Shown: positions 1-7,895 of the stretch, in pieces
Numbering within the stretch: position 1 is the stretch's first letter
How the letters are laid out: every line of letters starts with the position of its first letter
Source: Rickettsiales bacterium
Lineage (GTDB): Bacteria > Pseudomonadota > Alphaproteobacteria > Rickettsiales > UBA998
Assembly (NCBI GenBank): GCA_019749855.1
Contig: JAIEPI010000164.1
Span: 1-15,158 of the forward strand
DNA: 15,158 nucleotides
Direction: 5' to 3'
Notes under the pieces: generated by a model
Told to the model about the DNA's origin: nothing
Databases searched by the model: none
The model's input: the letters and a program-made list of their open reading frames with translations, nothing else
Made by a program: the position numbers and the translations under genes

Positions 1-385
1 TAGGAAACAATCATTGCCGTCCACTTCACCTGATAATAACGCTTCCGTCTCCATGGCTTTCAATTTGTCGGCCACAGCACGCAGCGTATCTTCTGCATCA
101 TTCACAACGGAGGCATCGCCCTCCTCTTCGCCCATTTCAGCTAGCAACAGGCTATCTTGAGATTGCTGATCCAGCGCACGGTAACCATCGACCATGGCTG
201 CCAGATGATTACGCTCTCTCAGCATCTTTTGCGCTGCCTCCGGCTTTTGCCACAGGGCGGGATCCTCTGAGAGTGCGTTTAATTCTTCCAGACGAAAAAT
301 GGCTTTATCCCAGTCAAAGATACCTCCTCAGCAGTGCTTGCGACTGCTTGATTTGCTCTGACAGATTGAGGATTTCGGCTTTCAT
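1..385 (-). CDS. prfB: Peptide chain release factor 2 (RF2), N-terminal part, with programmed +1 frameshift
   Basis: RF2 recognises UGA and UAA stop codons on the ribosome and triggers peptide release. The start is the ATG at 385-383. The zero frame reads 23 codons, ending ALLRRYL, and then hits TGA at 316-314. Shifting +1 at CTT restores a frame that stays open to the window edge: it begins DWDKAIFRLEELNALSEDP and gives 105 more codons. This is the usual RF2 N-terminal helical domain; the GGQ and SPF motifs would lie outside the window. The gene follows mrcA by 39 bases on the same strand and is probably cotranscribed with it. The Shine-Dalgarno before the start is weak. The in-frame stop is not a mutation, because it sits in the classical recoding site. 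RF1 is excluded by the frameshift element and the sequence around it. Confidence 0.95.
313..328 (-). promoter_or_regulatory. prfB: prfB +1 programmed ribosomal frameshift site
   Basis: Read on the minus strand, the site is AGGAGG (328-323), TAT (322-320), CTT (319-317), TGA (316-314), with the C at 313 completing TGAC. AGGAGG acts as an internal Shine-Dalgarno three bases upstream of the slippery CTT, and TGA followed by C is a poor termination context. The layout matches the E. coli prfB element (AGG GGG TAT CTT TGA C), here with an even better anti-Shine-Dalgarno match. Known role: when RF2 is scarce, ribosomes pause at UGA, slip +1 on CUU and make full-length RF2, so RF2 sets its own level. 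Confidence 0.95.
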
Positions 386-424
386 GATGCGTTCATTAGC
401 AGGGTTAATCGCCTCGCAAAAGTG

Positions 425-3256
425 CTAATACAAGGCACCCGTGCCAGTGGCCGCTGGTGGAACGGTGGCATTGCGGGGGCGGCTATATTGACCGGCCGCA
501 GGAAACTTGCCCTCCGACTGCGAAGCATTCTGCACATCACGCTGATTCATGTATTGCTGGTAGCGTTTCAGCCGCTGCTCCTGATAATTTTGGTAGTATT
601 CCTGCGAATAAATATCACCACGCTGCGCTTCATTACCGATTATCGTCGCGGAAGGAGCCCCCACATCTGCTGTCTCAGGGGCGAGCGCGCCCTCCACAGG
701 CACCTCTTCACCTGCGACTTGCTGTAAATCTGGCAATGCCTCATTCTCGCCTGGAATAAATACGGCGCCACCGGTAATAAATGCCTCCCTGATGGTGGTA
801 CCCGCTGTTTGCCAAGGCAGTTCCACTTGACCTGTGGCGCGATCCACTTGCTGAAACTCGATGCCAGGTGGCACATCAAATTCACGGGCAGGATAGAAGT
901 GATTGGCCTCTTTAATGAAATCCATGAAGGCAGGCAGCGCCACGCGTCCGCCGGTTTCTTTTTGCCCAAGATTGCGGGGTGTATCATAGCCAATAAATAC
1001 GCCCACCACGAGATCAGAGGAAAAACCAATAAACCACGCATCCCGACTATCATTGGTGGTGCCGGTTTTTCCACCCAGCGGCAAGCCAAGGCTGGCGGCG
1101 CGCGCGGCCGTCCCTCGCTGCACCACGCCCTGAAGTAAGCTCACCATCTGGTAGGCCACACGTGGATCGAGGATGCGGGAGCGTTCATCCGCCAACGCTG
1201 GAGGCGCGGAGGCCCTAAACGCAGCACTTCCAGATTGACAGGCAGCACACTCACGCGCATCGCGGCGGTAAAGCGACTTGCCTTTACGGTCGTCAATGCG
1301 TTCAATAAAAGCTGGCGTTACCTTATAACCACCATTCACCATGCTTGAATAGGCAGTCACGAGTCTAAGCAGCGTGGTTTCATAAGAGCCAAGCACGCTT
1401 GAGAAGTTCTTTGGCAATGTATCATAGATACCAAAACGCTCCCCCACGGCAGCGATCCGCTCAAGCCCTAGCATCAATGCCAGCCGAACCGTCATCACAT
1501 TGCGGGATTTCTCTAAGCCTGTACGCAAGGTGGCGGGCCCTAGAAACTCGCCGCCGTAATTTTTGGGTCGCCATAATGGCATGCCTTCCCCTTGTGATAG
1601 TTCCACTGGTTCATCCACTACAATGGTGGCGGGAGTAAAACCACGCTCCATGGCCGCCAGATAAATGAACGGCTTAAACGATGAGCCAGGCTGACGCTGC
1701 GCTTGGGTGGCGCGATTAAACTCCGTACCAATGGGGCTATACCCCCCACTCATCGCCAGCACACGCCCCGTGTGCGGGTCCATGGCCAGCAATGCGCCAT
1801 TCACCTCGGGTATCTGTTCCAGCACAAATTGTTCGGGTGGCAAACGCTTCTCGGTCACATTTCCGTTGGCCGCATTTCCGTCTGGCGTATTTTCTTTGGT
1901 GTTTTTGGCATTCTTTTTTTCAGGCTCAATGAAAGGTGTCACCACAATGACATCACCAGCTCGTACAACGTCACCTGCCTGCCTGGGGGTTCCCACATTT
2001 TTCTGCCAGGCCCATTTCAGCTGCTCAAAGGCAATCTTTCCCCGCTGTTTTTTTCCTGCCTGATTGAGCATGCCTAACTGAACAAGCTGTGGATCGACCC
2101 TCAGCACTACGCCCAAACGCTGCTGACGTATGAGTGGTATTTTTTTTGTTGCCATATAATTGGCCAGCTTTTCTTCCCATTTCTCAGTGGTGGTAAAATG
2201 AGCCAGCGCACCGCGATACCCATGACGCCGATCATACGCGATAAGCGCATCCTGCAACGCCGTATCCGCCAGAGGCTGCAACCGCGTATCCAGCGACGTT
2301 TGCACATACAACCCACCTTTATAAACGGCTTTAGACCCGTAGCTTTTCACTAAACGACGGCGAACTTCTTCAGCAAAATAAGCGGCCGATACTTTTGGCT
2401 CAGAATAAGGTGCGGCCAGAACGATATCTGTTGCGTAAGCCCTTTGCGCCTCTTCCTCATTAATGTTTCCGTCCTCCAGCATGCGCTCAAGAACATAGCC
2501 TCGCCGCTGCATGGCACGATCATAATGTTTAAACGGATCATAGTTACTGGGCGCTTTCGGCATGGCAGCTAACAGGGCCACTTCTTCAGTGGTTAATGCC
2601 GCCAGATCCTTACCAAAATACACCTGCGAGGCTGCCATCACGCCGTAAGCACCATGGCCCAAATAAATTTCATTCAGGTACAACTCCAGAATTTTCTCCT
2701 TGCTGTAAGCGCGGGTAATACGAAAGGCAAGGATCGCTTCCATTGCCTTTCGACGAATGGATTTTTCATTGGTCAGTAGAAAGTTTTTCACCACCTGCTG
2801 GGTGATGGTTGAGCCGCCGACCAGTGAGTGATCCTGCCCGTAATGGCGAATGTTTTCCCAAACAGCGCGAGCAATCCCCTCAGCATCGACACCGGAATGA
2901 CGAAAAAAATTCTGATCCTCCGCGGAAACAAATGCGCGAATGACTCTTGCGGGTATTTCATCAAGCGGAACAAACACACGCCGCTCAATCGCATATTCAT
3001 CCAGCAGACTGCCGTCCGAAGCGTAAAGCCGTGTCATGGTGGCTGGTTCATAATTGGCGAGTGAATGATAATCCGGCAGATCACGACTAAAATACGAAAA
3101 AAGTGCAATAAAGAAGATGGCACCCGCAATGAGAAGGCTCATTCCCAGTGCAAAAACAGCCGCCATGCCCTGAAAAAGGCGAAACCATGCGGATCGTTGC
3201 GGTGCAGTTAGACGTTTAATCATGCGACGATTCTGTCTCAAGCCATCATCTGACAC
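425..3256 (-). CDS. mrcA: Penicillin-binding protein 1A, bifunctional glycosyltransferase/transpeptidase
   Basis: This inner-membrane enzyme polymerises lipid II into glycan strands and cross-links the stem peptides. The 943-residue protein has a short cytoplasmic N-terminus and one membrane segment near residues 33-55. The GT51 domain follows, with EDQNFFRHSG (catalytic Glu113), GGSTITQQ (147-154), RKAMEA (169-174) and KILELYLNEIYLG (188-200). The transpeptidase domain has SSFK (Ser525 to Lys528), SRN (584-586) and KTGT (730-733). A charged insertion near 440-470 and a Gln/Tyr-rich low-complexity tail from about 880 look disordered. The longest frame starts at a GTG (3256); an ATG 11 codons in (3223) is equally possible, since neither has a strong Shine-Dalgarno. 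It lies 54 bases downstream of the amidase gene and 39 bases upstream of prfB, which suggests one operon. ponA is an alternative gene name. Confidence 0.97.
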   Translation of the reverse strand: MSDDGLRQNRRMIKRLTAPQRSAWFRLFQGMAAVFALGMSLLIAGAIFFIALFSYFSRDLPDYHSLANYEPATMTRLYASDGSLLDEYAIERRVFVPLDEIPARVIRAFVSAEDQNFFRHSGVDAEGIARAVWENIRHYGQDHSLVGGSTITQQVVKNFLLTNEKSIRRKAMEAILAFRITRAYSKEKILELYLNEIYLGHGAYGVMAASQVYFGKDLAALTTEEVALLAAMPKAPSNYDPFKHYDRAMQRRGYVLERMLEDGNINEEEAQRAYATDIVLAAPYSEPKVSAAYFAEEVRRRLVKSYGSKAVYKGGLYVQTSLDTRLQPLADTALQDALIAYDRRHGYRGALAHFTTTEKWEEKLANYMATKKIPLIRQQRLGVVLRVDPQLVQLGMLNQAGKKQRGKIAFEQLKWAWQKNVGTPRQAGDVVRAGDVIVVTPFIEPEKKNAKNTKENTPDGNAANGNVTEKRLPPEQFVLEQIPEVNGALLAMDPHTGRVLAMSGGYSPIGTEFNRATQAQRQPGSSFKPFIYLAAMERGFTPATIVVDEPVELSQGEGMPLWRPKNYGGEFLGPATLRTGLEKSRNVMTVRLALMLGLERIAAVGERFGIYDTLPKNFSSVLGSYETTLLRLVTAYSSMVNGGYKVTPAFIERIDDRKGKSLYRRDARECAACQSGSAAFRASAPPALADERSRILDPRVAYQMVSLLQGVVQRGTAARAASLGLPLGGKTGTTNDSRDAWFIGFSSDLVVGVFIGYDTPRNLGQKETGGRVALPAFMDFIKEANHFYPAREFDVPPGIEFQQVDRATGQVELPWQTAGTTIREAFITGGAVFIPGENEALPDLQQVAGEEVPVEGALAPETADVGAPSATIIGNEAQRGDIYSQEYYQNYQEQRLKRYQQYMNQRDVQNASQSEGKFPAAGQYSRPRNATVPPAATGTGALY

Positions 3257-3310
3257 AAGCCAATAGGCATTCGATAGCCTATATTCAGCGAAGTTTTATA
3301 TGATGTACGC

Positions 3311-4525
3311 TTAAGGCGTGTTTTGCGAATAATAGGCATCCAGCCCATCGATAATACCTCGCGCTAAAATGCGGCGGTACTGCGTTGATTTCAAATTGCG
3401 CTCATCATCGGGATTTGACAGAAAACCTATCTCAACCAGCACCGACGGAATCTCCGGTGCCTTTAGCACACGAAACCCTGCAAAACGATGCGTATTGGGC
3501 AAAAGTCGTACGCCGCCCTTGCGAAAGGACTGCACCATGACATCCGCCAGTTTTGAGGATTTATTTTTTGTTTCACGCTGCGTCAGATCCAGCAGAATAT
3601 CCGCCACGGCTTTATCCTCAACCCCTACATCCATGCCTGAGAGCAAATCCACGCTGTTTTCCTGCTCAGCCAGTGCGGCCGCCTCGGCGTCTGATGCATT
3701 CTCAGACACCGTATAAATGGAGAGCCCACGGGCCTTGGCGGAACTTGCCGTATCCGCGTGAATAGAGATGAACAGGTCCCCCTTGCCTGCGCGAGCAATC
3801 GCCACCCGATCCGGCAGCAAAATGAAGCGATCATCATCACGCGTCAGCGTAACCGCATAACGCCCTGATTTCTCAATTGCCTCGGCTAAATGACGTGCAT
3901 AAAGTAAGGTGATATTTTTCTCCTGTGTGCCGTCCCCGCCTAAAGCACCCGGATCTTTGCCGCCGTGACCAGCATCGATAAAAATATGCGGCTTTGCCAC
4001 CTCAGCCTCGTGTGTAGGCTTGAGAATAGGTATGGGATAGCCATTTGTCTGCGTGGCGGATACCGAAGAGCCTGACACATAAGAGGTGGGCACCGGAGAT
4101 GGGCCGGTGCCCGCCTTAAAATTTGCGCGCGGCACCACCTCAACCACAAAACGCGCATGAGGAAATTTTTGACTGGCACTGAAACGGTGAGTCTGCGCCG
4201 ATTCCACAGGCTCACGCAGCTCAATGACAATGCGAGACGTGTCTTCATCAAATTGGCCAAAGCGAATGGTGTTTAGCAGACGCCCACGATAATCAGCTGG
4301 CAACTGCACGCCAGAATTTTCGACTTTACTCAGATCAATCACCAATCGCTCGGGATTCTGCAACCGGAACATTTTTTGCTGCTCTACCGCGCCATTGAGA
4401 TGAAACACCACAAATTCAGAACGCGGCTCCACCTGCACCGATGTTTTCACAATCTCTGATGCTGAAGGTGACCCTATCGGAAGAGCGCACAAAATAATGA
4501 TTAATAATAAGAAAATACGAAACAT
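3311..4525 (-). CDS. amiC: Periplasmic N-acetylmuramoyl-L-alanine amidase (AMIN + Amidase_3)
   Basis: The enzyme cuts the bond between N-acetylmuramic acid and L-alanine, removing stem peptides from septal or old peptidoglycan during cell separation. The 404-residue protein starts with a signal peptide, with likely cleavage after SAS at residue 23. An AMIN domain (about 25-132) should target it to septal peptidoglycan or the envelope, and a Pro/Ser/Thr-rich linker (about 135-175) follows. The zinc amidase domain (about 178-400) has the zinc ligands His187 (DAGHGG), Glu202 (TQEKN) and His256 (SIHAD) and the catalytic Glu365 (LVEIGFLSN). It is the first gene of a minus-strand run with mrcA and prfB, so a hydrolase and a synthase of the same polymer are coupled. 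AmiC is the closest name by domain order; AmiA/B-type naming cannot be excluded without a phylogeny. Confidence 0.95.
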   Translation of the reverse strand: MFRIFLLLIIILCALPIGSPSASEIVKTSVQVEPRSEFVVFHLNGAVEQQKMFRLQNPERLVIDLSKVENSGVQLPADYRGRLLNTIRFGQFDEDTSRIVIELREPVESAQTHRFSASQKFPHARFVVEVVPRANFKAGTGPSPVPTSYVSGSSVSATQTNGYPIPILKPTHEAEVAKPHIFIDAGHGGKDPGALGGDGTQEKNITLLYARHLAEAIEKSGRYAVTLTRDDDRFILLPDRVAIARAGKGDLFISIHADTASSAKARGLSIYTVSENASDAEAAALAEQENSVDLLSGMDVGVEDKAVADILLDLTQRETKNKSSKLADVMVQSFRKGGVRLLPNTHRFAGFRVLKAPEIPSVLVEIGFLSNPDDERNLKSTQYRRILARGIIDGLDAYYSQNTP

Positions 4526-4582
4526 TGCGGTGATCTATGCCCTGACAGACAAGTTTGTTAATAATTGCCTATGTGTAAAGCA

Positions 4583-4619
4583 GGTTGTCAACCGGTTATT
4601 AATTCAGTACACCTAGAGT
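4583..4619. promoter_or_regulatory. Possible divergent amiC/rne promoter region with GGTTG-T-CAACC palindrome
   Basis: The palindrome GGTTGTCAACC (4584-4594 region) contains TTGTCA on the plus strand (4585-4590) and a perfect TTGACA on the minus strand (4591-4586). On the plus strand a 17-base spacer leads only to TACACC (4608-4613), and a better TAGAGT (4614-4619) is too far away. On the minus strand the -10 is also unclear (GCAATT at 17 bases). These may be overlapping -35 boxes for rne and amiC, or an operator. The call rests on motif position alone. Confidence 0.3.
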
Positions 4620-5022
4620 TAGTGAATACAGAATTCTCCGCTCCTTGCAGGCCACACCGGCCCTTTGAGCGTGCTGCAGCCGCAGCCCCTAGCCGCCGGA
4701 GTTTCTCCGGTTAAACGAAACATACAGTGACACGAAAGGTTTATTCCATGTCCCGCCATACCAAATTTATCGCACCACACGCCTCAATCTATCCTTTGGG
4801 GGCAACAGCCCTCCCCTGCACGTAAGGCGATCGTTTTTTTCAACAACGCCACCGCCTGACGTGCGCTTATGGAACATTTGAGACTTATCGATCACCGCCC
4901 AACGCGACATTTGGATCGCGGCGCTCTCTTTGCGCCTTGCTGTGGGCTATCGCATTCGGCAATGCTCATTTTCTCCATAAGTTCGGCGCGCAGGGGGTTG
5001 GCTCTACCAACGGAGTAATACC
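4620..5022 (+). promoter_or_regulatory. Candidate long structured rne 5' leader
   Basis: About 400 bases before rne contain no convincing gene but several hairpins. These are GGCC-ACACC-GGCC (4650-4662), CCGGAG-TTT-CTCCGG (4696-4710), GGCGC-N7-GCGCC (4920-4924 with 4932-4936) and GCATT-CGGC-AATGC (4952-4965). The Shine-Dalgarno GGAG (5012-5015) lies 7 bases before the ATG. In enterobacteria the rne leader forms hairpins that RNase E binds and cleaves to limit its own synthesis. A similar role here is inference, because the sequence is not recognisably the enterobacterial element. Two small reading frames lie inside it (4748-4825 and 4869-5018), the second stopping 4 bases before the rne start. 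Confidence 0.4.
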
Positions 5023-7818
5023 ATGACGAAACGCATGTTAATTGATGCGACCCACGAGCTGGAAACACGGGTTGCGATTCTAGAAGACGACATTATCGAG
5101 CATTATGATTTTGTCTCCAGTGCCAAACGGCAGCTCAAAGGTAATATCTACCTTGGCAAAATCACCCGTATTGAGCCTTCATTGCAGGCTGCATTTGTTG
5201 AATATGGTGGCAGCAAGCAGGGCTTCTTATCATTCTCAGAGATCCATCCCGATTATTATCAAATACCCATTGCCGATCGCAAACGTTTGATGGAAGACGC
5301 CGCACGTGAGGCCGAGGAAGACGCTGCACGTGAAGCGCGGGCCGAGCGCGAGGACGATGGTAATGAGCCAGATGAAAACCAGGAACCCTCAGAAGCGCCT
5401 CAGGCTAAAAATACGCGCCCCCGACGTACACGTCAACGCACCCCGCGCGCCATGGCCCCTGTTGTGGAAGAAGGCAGCGCCGAGGATGCCGCGGATGTCG
5501 CCGCCTCGTTGCCAGAGTTGGATGGAAGCGAAACAACCGTTTCAGCCGCACTTGACGTCACAAGCGATGGCAATAATGCTGAAGCTGAGGACACCGTTAA
5601 ACCAGCGCCTAAGCCACGAGCACGTCGGCGGCCTTTTGCAGCCAAGCCTAAAAATGCCAGTGCCCCCAGCATGGAAACGTCCTCTGATCCCATCGGTGAA
5701 GAGGATATGGAGCCTGTGGAAGCGGAGGATCATGATTTGTCGGGGACGGATGAGCGCGATGCGCCCACGACTTACGCTGATTCAGAGAATGATCATGACG
5801 GTGATTCGCGTGACCGTGAAATCGAAACCGTCTCAGAAGAAGACGTTGTTAAACCGCGCCCCTATGCTTTCCGCCGCTACAAAATTCAGGAAGTCATCAA
5901 GCCAAATCAGATTGTTCTGGTGCAGGTGATTAAAGAAGAGCGCGGCAACAAAGGCTGCTCACTATCCACTTATATCTCGCTCCCGGGCCGTTATTGTGTG
6001 CTGATGCCAAATTCGCCCAAAGACGGCGGCATCTCTCGCAAAATTGGCACCGGCTCTGATCGCAAACGCTTGAAGGATATTGCCGCAGAATTAAAAGAAT
6101 CGCGCGGCATGAGTGCCATCATCCGTACCGCAGGCATTGACCGTAGCCGCACGGAAATCAAGCGCGACTATGAATATCTCATCAAATTGTGGAATACCAC
6201 GCGTGACCTTGCCCTCTCCTCAAGCGCTCCGGCGCTGGTGTATGAGGAAGGCGATATTGTGAAGCGCACCATCCGTGACTATTACAACGGCGATATCGCT
6301 GAAGTTCTGGTGCAGGGTGAGTCCGCCCACCGCTCCGCTAAGGATTTCATGAAAATGATCATGGCGTCCCATGCGGCGCGTGTGAAGCATTTTCAGGAGA
6401 AGCAACCCTTGTTCTCGGCTTACGGTGTCGAGGAACAGCTCGCTGATTTATATAATCCGATCGCTCCGCTCCCTTCCGGCGGTTATCTGGTGATTAACCC
6501 GACCGAGGCGCTGATCTCCATTGACGTGAACTCTGGCCGCTCCACCACTGAGCGTAATGTTGAGGAAACGGCGTTTAAAACCAACCTCGAAGCAGCCGAA
6601 GAAGTGGCGCGTCAGTTGCGCCTGCGTGATCTCGGTGGTCTGGTAGTGATCGATTTTATTGACATGGGCTACGGCAAACATCGCCGCGCCGTTGAACGCG
6701 TGCTGAAAGATTCACTGAAATCAGACCGCGCCAAGGTGCAAGTTGGCCATATCAGCGCATTCGGGCTGATGGAATTGTCGCGTCAACGCCTGGGGCCGAG
6801 CATCTTTGAAACCACCACCATTACCTGCTCGCATTGCACCGGTACTGGCCATGTTCGCTCCCCTGATGCAACATCCGTCTCACTCATTCGTGAGCTTGAG
6901 AGCATGGCGTTTGAAGGCCAAACCGAGATTCGCGTGCGCATGACCGCCATTGACAGCCTGTGCCTGCTCAATCGCTATCGCCATGAGATTGCGCGCATTG
7001 AACAGACCTACCCCGCCTTGAAACTCAGCTTTGATACTGATGACGGTCTATTGCAGGGCACCTATGCGTTTGGCAGCGCACCCGCCGGTGGCGAGCCTCG
7101 CAAAGATGTCGCCCGCCGTCCGATCCCGCCGCGTCGTCGTGGTCGCAAAAACGGCGGACGTAACGGGAAACCATCGCGTGGGCTTTATCAGTCAAGTGAT
7201 CCGGTGGATCATGAGCCAATTGAGCTAGACCCTGAGGATGAAATCGACGAGGAACTCGCATCCGACGAACAATCCTCGCCGGAGAGTGCAGAGAATGACG
7301 AGACAGGTGACCCAGATCGCAACGGGAAACGCCGTAGCCGTCGTGGTCGTCGTGGCGGTCGCGGGCGAAATGACAGTCAGGCATCTGGCGACGCATCGCT
7401 TGATAGGGCTGAGGGCACTCGTCCGGCTGGGTCTGAGGCATCTGATGACGCCGTTACATCTGGTGATGAAACAGCGGAGAACTCAGAACAAGGTGGCCGC
7501 CGCCGCCGCGGTCGTCGCGGTGGGCGAGGTCGCGGCCCGCGTCGTGAAGGTCAGGAAGCTGGCAACGATGTGACGGGTGCTTCTCATGACACCCACGCGC
7601 GCGTGAGCCATGCTGAAATTGAGCCGAATGTCTCGGTGAGTGAGACACCGCCTCCAGCACCAAGAGAAACGGCAGAGCCTCAGCGCATGACTCATAATGC
7701 GCCATTGCCATCTAGAACACAGAGTGATGAGCCCTCACCACGTCCCATTAAAGAGGATACGGTTATTGATGACAACCAGCCCAAGCGTCGTGGCTGGTGG
7801 AGCAAAATTACCGGATAA
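5023..7818 (+). CDS. rne: Ribonuclease E
   Basis: This endoribonuclease initiates mRNA decay and rRNA/tRNA processing and scaffolds the RNA degradosome. The 931-residue protein opens with an RNase H-like segment and an S1 domain (from about 36) that is interrupted by a charged insertion (about 77-281) and resumes with FRRYKIQEVIKPNQIVLVQV. The catalytic core holds the DNase I-like magnesium aspartates Asp501 (SIDVNSG) and Asp544 (VVIDFIDM), and the zinc-link cysteines Cys602 and Cys605 (TCSHC). The tail (about 684-931) is disordered, with Arg-rich blocks at 703-713, 770-782 and 826-841 between acidic stretches. It ends KRRGWWSKITG, like the PNPase-binding GWW tip of Caulobacter RNase E. The start is fixed by GGAG 7 bases upstream. 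The long tail argues against RNase G. It diverges from amiC, and negative autoregulation through the leader is plausible. Confidence 0.98.
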   Translation: MTKRMLIDATHELETRVAILEDDIIEHYDFVSSAKRQLKGNIYLGKITRIEPSLQAAFVEYGGSKQGFLSFSEIHPDYYQIPIADRKRLMEDAAREAEEDAAREARAEREDDGNEPDENQEPSEAPQAKNTRPRRTRQRTPRAMAPVVEEGSAEDAADVAASLPELDGSETTVSAALDVTSDGNNAEAEDTVKPAPKPRARRRPFAAKPKNASAPSMETSSDPIGEEDMEPVEAEDHDLSGTDERDAPTTYADSENDHDGDSRDREIETVSEEDVVKPRPYAFRRYKIQEVIKPNQIVLVQVIKEERGNKGCSLSTYISLPGRYCVLMPNSPKDGGISRKIGTGSDRKRLKDIAAELKESRGMSAIIRTAGIDRSRTEIKRDYEYLIKLWNTTRDLALSSSAPALVYEEGDIVKRTIRDYYNGDIAEVLVQGESAHRSAKDFMKMIMASHAARVKHFQEKQPLFSAYGVEEQLADLYNPIAPLPSGGYLVINPTEALISIDVNSGRSTTERNVEETAFKTNLEAAEEVARQLRLRDLGGLVVIDFIDMGYGKHRRAVERVLKDSLKSDRAKVQVGHISAFGLMELSRQRLGPSIFETTTITCSHCTGTGHVRSPDATSVSLIRELESMAFEGQTEIRVRMTAIDSLCLLNRYRHEIARIEQTYPALKLSFDTDDGLLQGTYAFGSAPAGGEPRKDVARRPIPPRRRGRKNGGRNGKPSRGLYQSSDPVDHEPIELDPEDEIDEELASDEQSSPESAENDETGDPDRNGKRRSRRGRRGGRGRNDSQASGDASLDRAEGTRPAGSEASDDAVTSGDETAENSEQGGRRRRGRRGGRGRGPRREGQEAGNDVTGASHDTHARVSHAEIEPNVSVSETPPPAPRETAEPQRMTHNAPLPSRTQSDEPSPRPIKEDTVIDDNQPKRRGWWSKITG

Positions 7819-7837
7819 CGATATGACTGGATAATTA

Positions 7838-7880
7838 GCACGTGTAGCGGGTAACGATCATGTACCCGCTACATATGTGC
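7838..7880. terminator. Strong hairpin between convergent rne and aminotransferase genes
   Basis: Perfect 11-base arms TGTAGCGGGTA (7843-7853) and TACCCGCTACA (7863-7873) enclose a 9-base loop. GCAC (7838-7841) and GTGC (7877-7880) extend the stem across a bulge. It lies 19 bases after the rne stop and 15 bases beyond the end of the minus-strand aminotransferase. Neither strand has a proper U tract after the stem; an A-run (7886-7892) instead precedes it on the minus-strand transcript. It may be a two-way terminator or a 3' stabilising structure. Confidence 0.55.
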
Positions 7881-7895
7881 TTGATAAAAAAAGGT

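Noticed and set aside
314..316. In-frame stop in prfB as a pseudogene-making mutation
   Set aside because: The stop lies in a complete, classical frameshift element and the +1 frame encodes normal RF2.
5306..5929. 207-codon plus-strand frame inside rne
   Set aside because: It is an out-of-frame reading of the charged S1 insertion. The real rne frame is continuous through it.
7025..7711. Long minus-strand frames opposite the rne tail
   Set aside because: They arise from the biased Arg/Gly/Asp codons of the rne tail read backwards, giving His/Arg-rich composition without protein motifs.
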